64,000 nt of DNA from Rhodomicrobium sp. Az07 (GTDB lineage: Bacteria > Pseudomonadota > Alphaproteobacteria > Rhizobiales > Rhodomicrobiaceae), in assembly GCF_018619475.1 (NCBI RefSeq), contig NZ_JAHFZG010000015.1, forward strand, positions 1-64,000, written 5' to 3'. Below the pieces are notes generated by a model that ran no database searches, was not told where the DNA came from, and worked only from the letters and a program-made list of their open reading frames with translations. Below, piece by piece: positions 56,796 to 64,000 of this stretch. How positions within the stretch are numbered: the first letter of the stretch is position 1; every line of letters starts with the position of its first letter. The position numbers and the translations under genes were made by a program.

Positions 56796-57761
56796 CTAAC
56801 GGGCGGCCGGCAAGGTACGGCCGATAGCGAGGAATTTGTCCTGCCGCTGCTTTCTGATGGCCTGTCCCTCCTGTGATTCGAATTCGGAAAGGGCGCGTTC
56901 GACCGCGTCGCTTACATTGCTGATGGCAGCCTCCCGGTCGCGATGCGCGCCGCCGACCGGCTCCGGGATGATCTGGTCGATCACACCGAGCTGAAGGAGA
57001 TCCTGCGCAGTGATCTTCATGTTCGTCGCGGCATCGCGCGCCTTCGAACTGTCGCGCCAGAGGATCGAGGCCGCCCCTTCGGGCGAGATCACGCTGTAGA
57101 TCGAATGTTCGAGCATCAGCACGCGGTTCGCTGCGGCAATCGCGATGGCGCCGCCGGAACCGCCCTCGCCGATCACGACCGCGACCATCGGCACCGACAG
57201 CGCCAGACAGCAATCGGTCGAGCGCGCGATGGCCTCGGCCTGCCCGCGTTCCTCCGCCTCGATACCGGGATATGCGCCCGCCGTGTCGACGAGGCTCACC
57301 ACCGGGATGCCGAATCGGTCGGCCATCTGCATGAGACGCACGGCCTTGCGGTACCCCTCGGGCTTCGCCATGCCGAAATTGTGCCGCAGGCGGCCTTGCG
57401 TGTCCGCGCCCTTCTCGTGGCCCAGCACCATGACGGTGCGGCCGTTGAACTGGCCGAGGCCGCCGATGATGGCAAGATCCTCGCCGAAATAGCGGTCCCC
57501 GCCCAGCGGCATGAAGTCGACGATAAGCTCGCGGATGTAGTCGACGGAGTGCGGCCGCGCGGGATGGCGCGCCACCTGCGTCTTCTGCCAGGGATCGAGG
57601 CTCCTGTAGGTTTCTTCGAGCGCCGTCTGCGCCTTCTCGCGAAGCTTGGCGAGTTCATCCTTGATGGAAACGCCGCCTTCTCCTTCGCCGAGCGCGCTCA
57701 ATTCCGCGATCTTGCTTTCGAGTTCGGCGATGGGTTTTTCGAAGTCGAGATAGGTGCGCAT
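56796..57761 (-). CDS. accA: acetyl-CoA carboxylase carboxyltransferase subunit alpha
   Basis: Alpha subunit of the carboxyltransferase that makes malonyl-CoA for fatty acid synthesis. The 321 residues begin 'MRTYLDFEKPIAELESKIAEL'. Motifs are 'ARHPARPHSVDYI' (about 65), 'RYFGEDLAIIGGLGQFNGR' (about 93), 'GIPVVSLVDTAGAYPGIEAEERGQ' (abridged, about 150), and 'GEGGSGGAIAIA', the oxyanion and CoA-binding strand. It is normal in length and fits the family throughout. It is not near accD or fabB here. The minus-strand transcript probably begins within the 92 bp before 57762. Confidence 0.97.
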   Translation of the reverse strand: MRTYLDFEKPIAELESKIAELSALGEGEGGVSIKDELAKLREKAQTALEETYRSLDPWQKTQVARHPARPHSVDYIRELIVDFMPLGGDRYFGEDLAIIGGLGQFNGRTVMVLGHEKGADTQGRLRHNFGMAKPEGYRKAVRLMQMADRFGIPVVSLVDTAGAYPGIEAEERGQAEAIARSTDCCLALSVPMVAVVIGEGGSGGAIAIAAANRVLMLEHSIYSVISPEGAASILWRDSSKARDAATNMKITAQDLLQLGVIDQIIPEPVGGAHRDREAAISNVSDAVERALSEFESQEGQAIRKQRQDKFLAIGRTLPAAR

Positions 57762-57853
57762 GGCCTTGGAGCTTGGAACGGAAGGGTGTGATTTCGCCCA
57801 TTGCCTAGCATGGGTCGCCCGAGAGGGCTAGTGCGCGTTCCGGCGCTCCCCGT

Positions 57854-58600
57854 TCATTTCGCGGCACCGGGCGCATCGAGAACGCCATAGACGAGGCGCC
57901 ATGTGACGCAGCCCCCGTGGCGGCGGTCGAATGCGGCCAGCGCGCGCCGAAGCGCCGTCGCCGACAGCGGCCGATAGCCGGGCCTCGGCTGGCGCGCGCC
58001 CGTGTCGCGCAGCGCCCTTATAAAGCCCGCCGCGTCTCCGTATTCGGCGGTGATGCTTTCCTCCCGCACGACGCCGTCGAGCGCGGGCATGTCGAGAAGG
58101 CCCACAGGCTCGCCAAGGCTTGCGAGCGTCTCGCGCCATTCGGGAAAATTGCCGGGGCCGATGGTGGCGAACACGACGCGGCCGCCGGGCTTCAGGAGCC
58201 GCCGCCAGCTTTCGAGGCTTCGGCGCGGGTCGTCGCACCATTGCAGCGTCATGCTCGATGCCACGAGATCGAAGCCGGTCGCGACTGCCGGGCAGTCGCC
58301 GTCCATCGCGGCGAACATCGTCTCCGCGCCCCGTTTGCTCTCCGCCGCGATGTTCTCACGACAGCGAGAAACCATGTCGGGGCCGATATCGGTGAAGAGG
58401 AAGCGGCCGCGAGGATAGCGCGCGATGAGACGGCGGGAAAAAAGCCCCGTGCCGCAACCGATTTCGAGAATGCGCGGCTCGCTTGCATCGGGCAGAAGCC
58501 CGGCAAGGCGCGCCGCGACCGTCTCCTGAAGCGCCGCGTTGGCGTCGTAGGTCAGGAGGCTCTCCGAGAAGCGGCGTGCGATTATGCCCTTGCGGGACAT
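57854..58600 (-). CDS. SAM-dependent methyltransferase, BioC-like
   Basis: Class I methyltransferase of 248 residues. The SAM motif is 'RILEIGCGTGLFSRRLI' (about 44-60), then 'FLFTDIGPDM' and 'FDLVASSMTLQWCDDPRRSL'. The opening 'ARRFSESLLTYDANAALQETVA' (abridged) and the C-terminus 'GYRPLSATALRRALAAFDRRHGG' (abridged) match BioC, malonyl-ACP O-methyltransferase of biotin synthesis. No other bio gene is in the window, so a related small-molecule methyltransferase remains possible. The ATG at 58600 was used. A longer frame to 58696 lacks family match. Confidence 0.85.
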   Translation of the reverse strand: MSRKGIIARRFSESLLTYDANAALQETVAARLAGLLPDASEPRILEIGCGTGLFSRRLIARYPRGRFLFTDIGPDMVSRCRENIAAESKRGAETMFAAMDGDCPAVATGFDLVASSMTLQWCDDPRRSLESWRRLLKPGGRVVFATIGPGNFPEWRETLASLGEPVGLLDMPALDGVVREESITAEYGDAAGFIRALRDTGARQPRPGYRPLSATALRRALAAFDRRHGGCVTWRLVYGVLDAPGAAK

Positions 58601-58861
58601 GGAATTCTCACCTGGATTTCTGCAAAGAGGCGCGCACAGTCGCAGGGAGGAGCGCGCCTTCCGCCCCTGTTTCCCCCTGACGTTGCCAAAGCGCAAGGCC
58701 TCTTGTGTTTCCTCATCGCTGAGAGCGCGGGGAGGGGAAGGACATCGCGCGCCGCTTCAGCCCCGAAATGACGCAACGAACTCTTTCCGTCGCCTCGCGG
58801 TTGAGATTGCATAGGGGCCGGTTTTCCATTTAATTTCACCTCATTTGCAGGGGGGTGTTTC

Positions 58862-59914
58862 GTGGATACTCGTATCGGTTCCATTGCCAACGACCTGAGA
58901 GCGGGACAGACCCCGCCCGAAGTCAGCGTCCGGACATTTCTCGGCTGGTTCGACGCCCAGCGCCGCCGTTACAGGATCGTTCAGAACATCCGCGACGAAC
59001 TCGCAAAAGAAGGCGTGCGGACCGTTCCCGATTTCGAGACGGTCTGGATCGACGCGCCGATCAGGTTCGTCCTCTCCGAAGGGAACGGCGTTTTCGTCAA
59101 TTTCGAGCCGACGACGCCCGGCCACACCGCGCAGAAGGCACCCGAGGCGACCCCGCCGGGCCGGTGGGAAACCTGCGAGGCAACCTACAAGGTCGGCAGG
59201 CTCGCCGCGGCGAACCAGGGCATCGTTTCCGTGCCGCCCGACCAGCCCGTCGCTCAGGCCGTCACGATCATGATGCTGCGCGGCTTCTCCCAGCTTCCGG
59301 TCATGACGGACGAGGAAACCGTGCTCGGCATGCTCAGTTGGCGGTCGGTGGGAACGCGCATGGTGCTGAACCGGCCCGCGCTCGTCGTCGGCGACGCTAT
59401 GGAAGCGCATCACGAGGTGAGATCGGACGTCTCGATCTTCGACGCGATCCAGGCCATCGTGGCGAACGATTATGTTCTCGTGCGCGGCGCGGACGGCCGC
59501 ATCACCGGCATCGTCACGGCGAACGATCTGAGCCTTCAGTTTCACGACCTGACCGAGCCGTTCCTGCTGCTTGGCGAAATCGAAAACCTCGTCCGCAACA
59601 TGATCGGCAACGTGTTTTCCGCCGGGGAACTGAAGACCGCATGCAACCCGGCGGACGCCTCGCGCCTCGCTTTTGTGGAAACCGTCGCAGACCTTTCCTT
59701 CGGCGAGTATATCCGCCTTCTGCAATTGCCGCAGAACTGGGGACGGCTCGGGATCAACATCGAACGCGAGGTCTTCTGCCAGTCGCTGGACGCGGTGCGC
59801 AAGATCCGCAACGACGTGATGCATTTCGATCCGGACGGCATTGAGCCCGACGAATTGCAGCAGCTTCGCCGGTTCACACGCTTCATGCGGCAGCTTGCCA
59901 GCGCGCGCGCGTAG
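58862..59914 (+). CDS. CBS-pair protein with C-terminal HEPN-like domain
   Basis: Protein of 350 residues. The N-terminal part (about 20-70, 'VSVRTFLGWFDAQRRRYRIV', 'VPDFETVWID') is a small conserved region. Two CBS motifs follow at about 116-165 and 175-228, a nucleotide-sensing module. The last 110 residues are helical and contain 'VRKIRNDVMHFDP', where Arg316-Asn and His321 fit the R-x4-H motif of HEPN ribonuclease or nucleic-acid-binding domains. The GTG start at 58862 has a GGGGGTG site. This suggests an RNA-acting effector gated by adenine nucleotide state. A non-catalytic Swt1-like HEPN is an alternative. Confidence 0.75.
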   Translation: MDTRIGSIANDLRAGQTPPEVSVRTFLGWFDAQRRRYRIVQNIRDELAKEGVRTVPDFETVWIDAPIRFVLSEGNGVFVNFEPTTPGHTAQKAPEATPPGRWETCEATYKVGRLAAANQGIVSVPPDQPVAQAVTIMMLRGFSQLPVMTDEETVLGMLSWRSVGTRMVLNRPALVVGDAMEAHHEVRSDVSIFDAIQAIVANDYVLVRGADGRITGIVTANDLSLQFHDLTEPFLLLGEIENLVRNMIGNVFSAGELKTACNPADASRLAFVETVADLSFGEYIRLLQLPQNWGRLGINIEREVFCQSLDAVRKIRNDVMHFDPDGIEPDELQQLRRFTRFMRQLASARA

Positions 59915-60114
59915 AAGCAGATCCAATCACGTTTATTTAACCGTCAGATCACGTGCGATAACGGCAGTGTTGGAACCGTTCGCTTCGAGCACAGGTTAAA
60001 GTCGGTTAGAATGATCCAAAGCGGCCGGTCGCGAAGCGGTCGGGAGAAAGGCTCTCACGGCACGAAAAAACGGCGTCCCGGCTGCTGGCCGAACCTGTTT
60101 GACTGGAGTGACCC

Positions 60115-61107
60115 TTGGCTTCGCATCCCCTCTCTCATCATGAAATTCTGGGCCTTGTCGCGCCCTTCACTCGGCGCGGCCTGCATCCGGACCTTCAGGC
60201 CACCGACAGACAGGAAAGACGACTTGTTTTCAAACGGCTCGAACGCGTCGGCGAAACCGAGGATGCGCCCTTTTACACCGAAACGCTCGAACTCCGCTGT
60301 GCTGCCAGCCACGCCACGCCACATAAGCTGACGCGCACAACCGTCTGCTCAACCGCGCCGGAAAAGTTCGAGGCGCGGCTCGAAATCGAGGGTCGCGACC
60401 TTGCCGACATGCTGGCCTGCATCGACACGGTGTCATCGGCGAACCACTTCCGCTTCGGACCGGGGTTCAGTATGGTGAAGTCTTGGCGGCTTCTTCGTGG
60501 CAGCGGCGAAACCGTCACCGGGCTACCCGCGACACAGAAAATCCTCACCCACATGTCGGCCACGCTTGGCGACCTCACCGTAACGGCAACCGCGCCGACA
60601 GTTAAGGCCGACCCTGAAACCATCATCGAGATCCAGCCGCCGAACGGCGCGCATATGCGCCTGCCTGACGACCTGCTGGCCGTGCTCGGCTGGAACTGGA
60701 GCCTCATCCGCAAGCGGTCCGACACGTGGCGCGGCATCCTGAAGACGTCCGGTCGCGAACCGGACCGCAGCCGCAGGGCCGAGTTGAACCTCGACAAGAT
60801 GGTGGAGCATCTCGTCGAGACCTTCAGCGATGCGCCCGCGCGATTCCACGACAGGCTCTATAAGGCGCGCTGGGGCGTCGCGTTCCGTCGCTCGCTTCCC
60901 CTGCTGATCAGCCTCACTCTGATCGGGCTTGCGGCCTTGTCCTCACGGCTGGAACTGTCGGAGGACTCGGTCCTGCGCATGCTGATATTCAACGCGCCGC
61001 CGCTTCTCATGGCTTCGGTGTTTTGCATGCGCAGACTGCCGCTGATCGAAATTCCGCCGATGCCAAGGCGACTGAAAGCACCGCAATGGGTCATGGAACC
61101 GGCTTGA
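60115..61107 (+). CDS. unknown protein with two C-terminal membrane helices
   Basis: Protein of 330 residues not recognised by family. The first 240 residues are soluble and mixed alpha/beta. Two membrane helices lie at about 263-283 ('SLPLLISLTLIGLAALSSRL') and 291-309 ('LRMLIFNAPPLLMASVFC'). The start appears to be a TTG at 60115, supported by GGAG at 60105-60108 with 6-nt spacing. The position between a CBS-HEPN gene and the MoxR-VWA pair, all on one strand with gaps of 155-200 bp, suggests shared regulation. No catalytic motif is visible. Confidence 0.7.
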   Translation: MASHPLSHHEILGLVAPFTRRGLHPDLQATDRQERRLVFKRLERVGETEDAPFYTETLELRCAASHATPHKLTRTTVCSTAPEKFEARLEIEGRDLADMLACIDTVSSANHFRFGPGFSMVKSWRLLRGSGETVTGLPATQKILTHMSATLGDLTVTATAPTVKADPETIIEIQPPNGAHMRLPDDLLAVLGWNWSLIRKRSDTWRGILKTSGREPDRSRRAELNLDKMVEHLVETFSDAPARFHDRLYKARWGVAFRRSLPLLISLTLIGLAALSSRLELSEDSVLRMLIFNAPPLLMASVFCMRRLPLIEIPPMPRRLKAPQWVMEPA

Positions 61108-61262
61108 TTCGGTTCGGACTTAAGTAGAACGCGGCTTTTCGGTCACGAAAATGGGGCAGGAAAAACGAAAAACTGGCCATCTCCGCCGAATGATCCGGGG
61201 AACAAGGCAACTACTTGCGCATTCACAAGTATACTGATCAATTTTGCGCCGAATGGTGAGGA

Positions 61263-62372
61263 ATGGCCGGAAACCCGATGAATGTCCCCCCCGTCTCGAT
61301 CGCGACCGCGAAGGCGGCCCTGATCGAGCAGTTCGCCAACCCCGTCCTGCGGCGCAGGGCGACGATGCTTTGGGGGACGCGCGGTGTGGGCAAATCCTCC
61401 ATTATCCGCCAGGTGGCGGCCCATTACGGCGTGCCGCTTGTGGATCTTCGCCTCACCACCATCGAGCCGGTGGACATTCGCGGTGCGATCTACGCGGACG
61501 ATTCGCTCGCGAAGACGGTGTGGTTTCCGCCGGAGTTCCTGCCCGGTCGCGACCAGCCGGAAGGCATCCTTTTCCTCGACGAACTGACCGCCGCCGACCA
61601 GCGACTGCAAATTTCGGCCTATTCTCTGATCCTCGACCGCCGCGTCGGGCATTATGAACTGCCGGACGGCTGGCAGGTGATCGCGGCGGGCAATGCCAGC
61701 TTCCACGGCGCCGTGTGTCACGACATGGGCACCGCGCTGGCGGATCGCATGTTTCACTTCCACGTGCAAAGCGTGATCGACGCCTTTCTCGAACACGCGA
61801 TGGCCAACGATTTCGCGCCGGAGGTCATGGCCTATCTCAAGGTGCGCCCCGACAAGCTCGACGACACCGAGGCGCAGCTTTCAAACGATCATCTCATCGG
61901 CTCCAGCCCGCGCGGCTGGGAAGACATCTCGAATGTTCTGAAGTCGGAGATGTCGGAGCACGCGAAGCGCATTTTCGTGCAGGGACGCATCGGCGCTTCG
62001 AACGCCGCGGAATTTTTCGGAGTTCTGCGCGAAATCCAGGCGAGCATTGACGTCTTCAAGCTCATGGAAGCGAAGCCCGGCGCCGAGACGGTGGCACTGC
62101 TGCCACGTTCCCTCGACGGGCTCTACGGCATGACATATGGGCTTCTCGCGGCCTGCAAGGACAGTGACACCGTAACGCGCGCGCTCGAAATCATGGAACA
62201 GCTTCCGGAAATCCGGGCCGACATCCGCCTGCCGCTTCGCGAGGTGCAGACGCTCGCCATGGAACTCATCATGCAAAAGGCGCTGTCGAACGGCCTTGAG
62301 GGCGTGATCCTCGAAAGCCCGGCCTATGCCCGCTACGCCGAGGCGCGCGCCAAGGAACCGACCTATGCCTGA
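61263..62372 (+). CDS. MoxR-type AAA+ ATPase
   Basis: Chaperone-like AAA+ ATPase of 369 residues. Walker A is 'LWGTRGVGKSSIIRQV' (about 36-51). Walker B is 'EGILFLDELTAADQRLQIS' (about 99-117). Sensor 1 is in 'GWQVIAAGNASFHGA'. A second half includes 'SPRGWEDISNVLKSEM', the sensor-2 region of MoxR relatives. MoxR ATPases usually assist a VWA-domain partner in inserting metals or cofactors. Such a partner is encoded directly downstream, overlapping by 8 bp. The client protein is unknown. Confidence 0.9.
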   Translation: MAGNPMNVPPVSIATAKAALIEQFANPVLRRRATMLWGTRGVGKSSIIRQVAAHYGVPLVDLRLTTIEPVDIRGAIYADDSLAKTVWFPPEFLPGRDQPEGILFLDELTAADQRLQISAYSLILDRRVGHYELPDGWQVIAAGNASFHGAVCHDMGTALADRMFHFHVQSVIDAFLEHAMANDFAPEVMAYLKVRPDKLDDTEAQLSNDHLIGSSPRGWEDISNVLKSEMSEHAKRIFVQGRIGASNAAEFFGVLREIQASIDVFKLMEAKPGAETVALLPRSLDGLYGMTYGLLAACKDSDTVTRALEIMEQLPEIRADIRLPLREVQTLAMELIMQKALSNGLEGVILESPAYARYAEARAKEPTYA

Positions 62373-63750
62373 CGGCAGCGCCTCAAGCGACTTCGGCGCG
62401 GGCAAGGGTCTGCCGCCCGGCCATCGCGGCACGCGAGCCATTCAGCGCATGGTGGAATTCGCCCCATCCACGGGGGGCCTCGCGCTGTGGGTGAAGCATC
62501 TCGATGTGTCGGACCCGGCAGCGCCCGTCGTCTCGACGGACGGAACCACGCTTCGCTACGGCCCGTCCTTTCCGGAAACGCCGCTTGCGGAGCAAGTGGG
62601 GTTTGTGGCTCACGAGGTGCTGCATGTCGCGCTGCGTCATCCGCAACGCTATCTTGAATTGCAGCAGCTTCTCGGCGATGTCGATCTCGACCTTTTCAAC
62701 ATCTGCGCCGACGCCATCGTCAACAGCTCGCTGTCGCATCTGACCTGGCTCAGGCTGCCGCGCCGCTCGGTTTATCTGGACGAGCTTCTGCGCGATACGC
62801 TCGGCATCCGCGAGGACGTGGAGAAATCGCTGCTCGAATGGGATGTGGAGCGGCTTTATCGCGCCATCGACGACCGTCAGCAGGCGGACAACGGCGGAAA
62901 GCGCGATCAGCGCCGGGAGAAGCAGGGCGGCTCAGAGGAAAGTCAGGACGGCAAGAACGGCCGCGAAACACAGCAGGGTCAACAGACGAAGCCCGACGAG
63001 CGGAAGGACGGCCCGAAGGCCGCGACGGCGCGCGCCATGGCCGCAGGTGCCTTGCGCGACCTCGTGCCCACACCCGATCCCGATTCCCCGCCCGAGGCCG
63101 AAGCGCAGGCCGCGCGGCTATGGAGCGAACGCATCGAGCGGAGCCACGCCAGCGACGGCATGCACTCGATGCTGCGCGCGCTCGTCGCCGACCTGCCGAA
63201 GATAAAAACCCCTTGGGAGCGCGCGCTTCGATCGCAACTCGCCCGCGCGCTGTCGAAGAAGCTCGATCTGTCATGGTCGCGCCCCGCCCGCTCCTATATC
63301 GCCAATCAGGGGCGCATGGGCACGCGGCGCATGCCGTTCGAGCCGGGCGTCAGCCTCGCGAAGCCCGTGCCGCGCCTCGTGGTGGTGGTGGATGTGTCGG
63401 GCTCGGTCGACGAAAAAATGCTCGACCGTTTCGCGCTGGAAATCGAGGCGATCACGCGTCGGCAGGAGGCCGGGCTGATGCTCATCATCGGTGACGACCG
63501 CGTAAGGAAGGTGGCGCGCTACGAGCCGGGCGTCTCAAACCTGCGCGAGATCGAGTTCGACGGGCGCGGCGACACCGACTTCACGCCGCTCCTCATGGAA
63601 GCGGACAAATACGCCCCCGACATCGCCGTGGTCCTGACCGACCTCGATGGCCCGGCGCGCTTCCGTCCGCGCTGGCCCGTCTTATGGGCCGTGCCGGAAG
63701 CCTTCGCGAATGCGGCGGCTCCCTTCGGCCGCAAGCTCGTACTGAGCTGA
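62365..63750 (+). CDS. DUF2201 putative metallopeptidase with VWA-like domain
   Basis: Partner of the MoxR ATPase, 461 residues. The N-terminal domain has a zinc-peptidase motif in 'GFVAHEVLHVALRHPQRY' (H-E-x-x-H, about 80-97). The middle (about 165-235) is a charged low-complexity linker rich in Gln, Glu, Lys and Asp. The C-terminal part (about 330-461) is a VWA-like domain with the metal-ion site 'VVVVDVSGSVDEKM' (D-x-S-x-S) and 'VVLTDLDGPARF'. The ATG at 62365 overlaps the moxR stop by 8 bp, so the two are translationally coupled. Function unknown. Confidence 0.88.
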   Translation: MPDGSASSDFGAGKGLPPGHRGTRAIQRMVEFAPSTGGLALWVKHLDVSDPAAPVVSTDGTTLRYGPSFPETPLAEQVGFVAHEVLHVALRHPQRYLELQQLLGDVDLDLFNICADAIVNSSLSHLTWLRLPRRSVYLDELLRDTLGIREDVEKSLLEWDVERLYRAIDDRQQADNGGKRDQRREKQGGSEESQDGKNGRETQQGQQTKPDERKDGPKAATARAMAAGALRDLVPTPDPDSPPEAEAQAARLWSERIERSHASDGMHSMLRALVADLPKIKTPWERALRSQLARALSKKLDLSWSRPARSYIANQGRMGTRRMPFEPGVSLAKPVPRLVVVVDVSGSVDEKMLDRFALEIEAITRRQEAGLMLIIGDDRVRKVARYEPGVSNLREIEFDGRGDTDFTPLLMEADKYAPDIAVVLTDLDGPARFRPRWPVLWAVPEAFANAAAPFGRKLVLS

Positions 63751-63844
63751 TACGAGTTTTGCAGACAACCCCGGTTGATCAGCGCGCGGTTCTTCCGGCG
63801 TCCCCCGATTTCATGTAGAACGTCTTTAATCTCGGAGGGGCATC

Positions 63845-64000
63845 ATGAACGGCTTGCTTGCAGCGGCGTCCGCCTTTTTCATTTTGCATCTTTTTCCATC
63901 GACCCCGCTCAGGCGCAGGTCGGTCGCCATCGCGGGGGAAGGTGCGTACACCGCAATCTTTTCGATCCTCTCGCTTGCCACGCTCTGGTGGGCAGTCACC
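63845..64000 (+). CDS. NnrU-like membrane protein, 5' end only
   Basis: Gene truncated by the window end, with 52 codons visible from an ATG at 63845 behind GGAGGGG (63834-63840). The protein begins MNGLLAAASAFFILHLFPST and continues with 'SVAIAGEGAYTAIFSILSLA', resembling the start of NnrU family membrane proteins, first noted near nitrite/nitric-oxide genes. The full gene is outside the window, so family and function stay tentative. Confidence 0.65.
   Translation, partial: MNGLLAAASAFFILHLFPSTPLRRRSVAIAGEGAYTAIFSILSLATLWWAVT

Overview
The window is high-GC DNA from an alphaproteobacterium of the order Hyphomicrobiales (Rhizobiales). The evidence is the fabA-fabB-fabI operon divergent from an irr regulator, MucR, EipB (DUF1849), the efp-suhB pair and TIGR02302, all typical of that group. 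A NifA/sigma-54 promoter in front of an iscA-nifU-nifS operon says the organism fixes nitrogen. The pairing of aconitase B with a monomeric isocitrate dehydrogenase is unusual in this order. A monomeric IDH was, as I recall, purified from the purple bacterium Rhodomicrobium vannielii, so a Rhodomicrobium-like organism is my best guess (inference). No rRNA, tRNA, CRISPR array or prophage was recognised.

Layout. 1-9 kb, mostly minus strand: the cut 5' end of an IS transposase, a glycosyltransferase, sufE, a large TIGR02302 membrane protein, recR, a MotA-like/OmpA-like pair, suhB and efp. 9-16.3 kb: a DUF2293 protein, an HNH nuclease, acnB and icd, then a MazE/MazF-type toxin-antitoxin pair with a palindromic operator. 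16.3-18.8 kb: the nif-type Fe-S assembly operon ending in an Irr/Fur regulator. 19-25 kb: a hydrolase with a membrane tail, eipB, Flp pilin and its peptidase, and pepA coupled to an NlpC/P60 hydrolase. 25-30 kb: four minus-strand ABC transporter genes that together look like two incomplete transporters. 31-38 kb: a methionine synthase lacking its homocysteine domain, an AT-richer beta-helix membrane protein (probable island), an S9 peptidase and DUF2237. 38-45 kb: irr, fabA-fabB-fabI-GNAT, xerD, a tiny membrane protein, aroK-aroB. 45-58.6 kb: an aldo/keto reductase, an ArAE/FUSC-like exporter, two L,D-transpeptidases, pccA, a bactofilin fused to a CSPG-like repeat, mucR, accA and a BioC-like methyltransferase. 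58.8-64 kb: a CBS-HEPN protein, an unknown membrane protein, a MoxR ATPase with a DUF2201 metallopeptidase/VWA partner, and the start of an NnrU-like gene.

How the genes fit together. Unsaturated fatty acid synthesis (fabA/B/I, accA), the shikimate pathway (aroK/aroB) and the citrate-to-2-oxoglutarate steps (acnB, icd) are core metabolism. Envelope genes are common: eipB, two L,D-transpeptidases, NlpC/P60, bactofilin and TIGR02302. The most informative regulatory unit is the NifA/RpoN-type promoter driving iscA-nifU-nifS-irr, which would tie Fe-S cluster assembly and an iron/haem-responsive regulator to nitrogen fixation. The likeliest places for undescribed biology are the CBS-HEPN/MoxR/VWA block, the bactofilin-CSPG fusion and the AT-rich beta-helix membrane protein.
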